Assembly (NCBI GenBank): GCA_009760855.2
Contig: WPIO01000001.1
Coordinates: 14,539,501 to 14,603,500 of the forward strand
Source of the DNA: Cristatella mucedo
Taxonomy: Eukaryota; Bryozoa; Phylactolaemata; Cristatellidae
Direction of reading: 5' to 3'
DNA: 64,000 nucleotides
The notes below the pieces were generated by a model. The model made no database searches. It worked only from the letters and a program-made list of their open reading frames with translations, and was not told the origin of the DNA. Shown here piece by piece: positions 48,820-64,000 of the stretch. The first letter of the stretch is position 1. Every line of letters starts with the position of its first letter. The translations under genes and the position numbers were made by a program.

Positions 48820-51800
48820 CTGGAAAAAAGGACATTTTAAACAAAATAAATATGACTAGTTTCGAAGAGATTAGATATGTACTGCATTAGAATCCATACA
48901 CTACCTGCAGCGATGAACCGCAAACCATGACTCGGTCACAGATATCCACTTGCTTGTACATGCTCGCAACGGTGTCCTTCGGCACGTTGTCGCCAAAAAA
49001 CACTATCTGAGGCTTGAGAATCCCACCACAACGGTCGCAAGATGGTACCTGCAAATGTTGCTGTGCTGTTAGTATAAAAATTTTCACCGGGCACGTTGGT
49101 AACCAACAACTCATTAATGTAGCAGATAATGAACGCATCAGTATGGCAGTAGTAACTTTGGCATTGCAGTCGAATATTGTTTCGTTTGCACGAGATTAAA
49201 TTTGAAAACAAGACTCCAAAAACTAACCACTTGTGATTTGGATAGTCCGGTACCGCACTGTATATGCTTGTTGTGGAATGCAATCCTGCTTGAGTTGGCC
49301 CTGCAAACAAGTTCATTGCAAATCTGTTGGGCCTATCACAGGTCCACCCTTGTCTCAGCTAGCATAGTAGATACAAGCTTCCCTAAAGATCTCAAAAGCA
49401 GTTTAGATCACTTTACATATAATTAAATCCTGTTGGCAAGGGGTGGTTGCCACATTGGCATGTGTTACATCTTGTATGGCTTGTTTAAAGAAAATACAGT
49501 GACCTTGCAAGGTCACTTCCTGTAAGCTTTGTAGACATGCTTGCCCTAGTCTTGAGTTAGTCCAGATATTCGTCTCCATACTGAACTCGACCAAACCACT
49601 AAATCTACTTGATGCCGTGCTGGAGTTTTCTATAGTGTGCTTAACGTGGCTATCGACCTTGTACTAGCCAATTCATCTCATGCAGAAAAGAGAATATTAC
49701 TGAATCAGGAAATCGCAGTGCCACGACTGTAATGAACGTGCCAGGGTCGCCAGCAGTAGAGAAGATTTAATTGCATGAAAATTTAAGAATGATTTCCATG
49801 GTCTAGGACCGGTCAGTGATCCTTTCCCCCAACAGTATGAAAGTTGAAGCAAAGGACAACTTGTTTTGAGAGGAGCACAGAGGGAGGACCAAGGTATTAG
49901 CAGGCTGAACCTGGTTCAGCAGTTCAGCTAGGTCAAAAGGAGCAATTCCGGTGTGCCTAATAGGTCTGAGTGCGAAATTTGCCTTTTATCACCTGATCAA
50001 AGGGAACACCGCCAGGTCCCCTTAGCAGAGACAGGCGACATTTTTTTTCACTAAAGACCAGCCTTAAGGTGCTATCAACAGATATGGCCTAATGGCTTTT
50101 TCGGCACCCAGCAAATACTCAGCAAATAAATAGTCGAGTCAGCCACTGAGGTAAGTGTCTCTCGTACTGGACTGAGATTTAAAAAGTACTGCTGTTCAGG
50201 TGGTCTTCAGGATAAAATTTGTAAGCACCAAATAGAGATTAGGCTAAGGAGGACAGGCTAATTGCGACTATTTGGAAGGTCCTGCAATGGCAGCCTTGAA
50301 GTAGGAGAGCCTAGTCGCTTTGTTCAGCTTTACATTACCAAAGAGGTGTCCGAATTTATCATACTTCAACCTAATGATATTGGCTGATATCAGAGGCCGT
50401 ATGTCACCACTGGTGGCCGGTGAGTGCACGAAGCCGGCTGCCTCACACACCGCGATGCTGCCTGGCTAAGCATGAGGCAGCAGTTCGTCTGTGAGACTTG
50501 TGCAGAGCTAGCACCAGCCGCTTCTGCTTTGCCCAGTCAAGAGTAGATATTTAAGTTTACTGAGCACAGCTGCTGGTTCTGAGTGCTCAAATAACAAGCT
50601 TAGCTGGATGCCGGCAAAAAAGTGATAGCGGTTTTGTGGGACCGAATTACCTTCTTCACGAGGCTGCGTAACTAGTGAACAGCAGGATTTCCACAGGCGA
50701 CGGTCTGTCTCTCAGATGAGCTCCAGTTGATGCTATGGAACGGCTTGTTTTAATGTTACATGCAGGATCGCTGGCGGCTGCCTTAGCGACCAGCTGTTGT
50801 CATCACACTGCTCGAGGCTGCTCCCTTCCTCCGGCGGCAGAAACTTTTGCTTTGCAGGTCCTAGACTGTGGAACTCAACTTCCACAATTCTTACGAAACG
50901 ACGTCTATTCTCCTGCTACCGACTATGGCACATCCTTTACAGCGGTCCTGGGCTGCTACTTCCGTGCTACTCACTACCTCAACTGACTCAGCTATGCTTC
51001 TCACTTTCTCTTTGTTGAATTGAAGATCAAGTGACGTCTGTTGGCTGCCGAATGCATACCGAAAACCGCTTAGGATTTGAGTGTAGTATACAATACTCCC
51101 ATATAATTTTTGTGGCTTTGTCGAGTTACGGAAGGATACATTACATTAACAACAGACCGGCAGTGGTGAACTAAGTTGGGAAGAGAGCGCTAAGACTGGG
51201 TAGGGGAGTGGATTTCAGGTTATTGGGATAACTGCAGTTGCATGCAAGCAAGCACGGCTAGCGAACAGTACAACATTACGAACTGAGCGCCAATGCTATA
51301 GGCACGCGACCGGCCCAACTCACCTCGAACTGCTCTACATGGTGGTCGGGAATCGGAGCGTCACCATCCGGAGCTAAGTCCACGGCTTGAGCGCTCCATT
51401 CTCGGTTCCTTTCGGCAAGGATGGTTTGCACGGAGTCTCTTGAAAGCACGTGGTCACATGTCAAGCAATGAACCCGGAATGAACTACCGTGTAGCTCAGT
51501 CACCTTGCGGTTGCCAGCTTTCAGATGGAGGCCGTCCACATTTTGAGTTATGAGCCAGCTGATTTTACCTTTTTTCTCCCACTCACACAGCTCGACATGG
51601 TTTGCATTCGGTAACGCCGAAGAAAAACGTGGCCAACCGACATAGTTTCTTGCCCAGTACCGTTGCCTTGCGCCGGGACTTTTCAAAAACTCCTGAATCT
51701 GGACGGGCTTGTGATTTCTTCTAGCATAAAGTCCCACTGCCTCCGACCTGTAATCGGGGATACCACTTTCGGTTGAGACGCCGGCACCAGTTATAACGAG

Positions 51801-51926
51801 AAGCTTCTCGGCATTACGTACGAATTGCCCCAGCTGAACTATGTCTGCTGCTGCGGGCGGTGCACTCCGCGGTACAAATGCCGCAATGTCGGCGAAGGCA
51901 GCAGCCAGGGGGCCAGACCAGCGCAT
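48670..51926 (-). CDS. SIRT4: NAD-dependent sirtuin 4
   Basis: Class II mitochondrial sirtuin (lipoamidase, ADP-ribosyltransferase or deacylase in the known family). Three exons, 51926-51324, 49048-48905 and 48819-48670, all phase 0, give 298 residues against 314 in human. Motifs: GAGVSTESGIPDYRSE (47-62) for NAD binding, YWARNYVGWPRFSS typical of SIRT4, TQNVDGLH (127-134), catalytic His146 in ELHG, zinc cysteines C154/C157 and C205/C208 (CLTC, CDRC), GGILKPQIVFFGDNVP, GSSLQVFSAYRF and NIGPTRADALAYIK. The Ala-rich N-terminus with few acids (MRWSGPLAAAFADIAAFVPR) could be a presequence. It is tail to tail with TUFM (190 bp between stops) and head to head with NIF3L1. Intron 1 (2.3 kb) holds LINE-B pieces; intron 2 is 85 bp. 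Confidence 0.96.
48905..49048 (-). CDS. SIRT4: SIRT4 exon 2
   Basis: 48 codons, acceptor CAACATTTGCAG, donor CAG|GTAGTG. It encodes VPSCDRCGGILKPQIVFFGD (second zinc cysteine pair) and ends MVCGSSLQ. Confidence 0.95.
49795..50700 (-). mobile_element. LINE-B-like remnant, heavily decayed
   Basis: CAGGCTGAACCTGGTTCAGC, AGTTCAGCTAGGTCAAAAGG and GGTGTGCCTAATAGG align with the 3' ORF region of LINE-B at 26,040-26,120, with indels. AAAAAAGTGATAGCGGTTTT may be the site of the lost YADD block. Confidence 0.5.
50780..51150 (+). mobile_element. LINE-B 3' end
   Basis: TTTGCAGGTCCTAGACTGTG, ATTCTCCTGCTACCGACTAT, TGTTGGCTGCCGAATGCATA and a final TACATTACATTAAC tail. It lies in SIRT4 intron 1 in the opposite orientation. 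Confidence 0.8.
51324..51926 (-). CDS. SIRT4: SIRT4 exon 1
   Basis: 201 codons from ATG 51,926 to donor GAG|GTGAGT. It holds the Rossmann-fold motif, the catalytic histidine and the first zinc cysteine pair. No other in-frame ATG precedes the conserved region. Confidence 0.95.
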
Positions 51927-52313
51927 TCCGAGATGCTGATATTAGACGGTGGACCTAAAAGCAGAACTCATCAGTAACGGACCGTTAGCCTATCGGCTAT
52001 GCATGAGATATGCAGCCGATCGATACTTACAAATACAATGATATTTAAAGGTGAGAGCTCGAGCACGATGTGCTCGTGTTGGACTTTTCGGGATTTAAAA
52101 TGTTACGTAATCTCCTCTGTAGTTGGCAGCAGCAGGCCCCTCGCGAGTTCTTCTCCTTTATGACAACCACACTGGAAGTGAGTAGTTAAGGTTCAGTCAG
52201 ATCCGAAGATTGGGCGAATATTTTCATAAACAGACTCGCTTACTTAAATTACTACTTACATACGCACTCGCGTTGTTCGCTCGGTTCCGCACAGCCATTG
52301 GAGAGCTGTTTTC
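51927..52313. promoter_or_regulatory. probable bidirectional promoter of SIRT4 and NIF3L1
   Basis: The two genes start on opposite strands 387 bp apart (528 bp if NIF3L1 begins at MDLQ). The interval has scattered CpG (CACTCGCGTTGTTCGCTCGG near 52,265) and no clear TATA box. Shared promoter use is inferred from geometry. Confidence 0.5.

Positions 52314-64000
<11,687 letters not shown>

Overview
This window is nuclear DNA from a multicellular animal, most likely an invertebrate. The genes are split by GT-AG introns (plus two probable GC-AG introns), the introns are packed with non-LTR retrotransposons of the CR1/L2/Jockey kind, tRNA-derived SINEs and DNA transposons, and there are long (GT)n and (AT)n microsatellites. 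No prokaryotic operon, CRISPR array or canonical tRNA/rRNA gene is visible. The species cannot be named from the sequence. All gene calls come from reading exons by eye, checking splice sites and reading phase, and comparing with protein families from memory.

Layout. Positions 1 to about 30,000: the minus strand carries a long ankyrin-repeat gene, recovered as at least twelve short phase-0 exons between 25,354 and 4,138. Most of them fall outside any long open reading frame. A possible first exon lies near 30,089, and an unlinked candidate exon lies at 1,406-1,630. Its introns hold several 3' ends of one LINE family (called LINE-A here, tail (ATT)n), one copy of a second family (LINE-B), two SINE families, a Tigger-like (pogo) remnant and a 1.2-kb putative solo LTR. 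Positions 30,238-48,479: the plus strand carries TUFM (mitochondrial elongation factor Tu), ten exons and 437 residues, with a 9.4-kb first intron. That intron contains a short hAT element closely resembling SPIN/URR1, an inverted pair of LINE-B copies (one with a LINE-A nested in it) and a SINE. Positions 51,926-48,670: the minus strand carries SIRT4 (mitochondrial sirtuin), three exons and 298 residues, tail to tail with TUFM. Positions 52,314-64,000: the plus strand carries NIF3L1, head to head with SIRT4 and running off the right edge.

Together TUFM, SIRT4 and (possibly) NIF3L1 form a compact cluster of genes tied to mitochondria. TUFM and SIRT4 converge with only 190 bp between stop codons, and SIRT4 and NIF3L1 diverge from a region of at most 0.5 kb. 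Most of the remaining sequence is intron or decayed transposon.

I found no clear new gene system. The strongest items for follow-up are the SPIN-like hAT copy (a known horizontal-transfer family), the SINE that shares the 3' tail of LINE-A (a likely SINE/LINE partnership), and the one-repeat-per-exon ankyrin gene that ORF-based annotation would miss.
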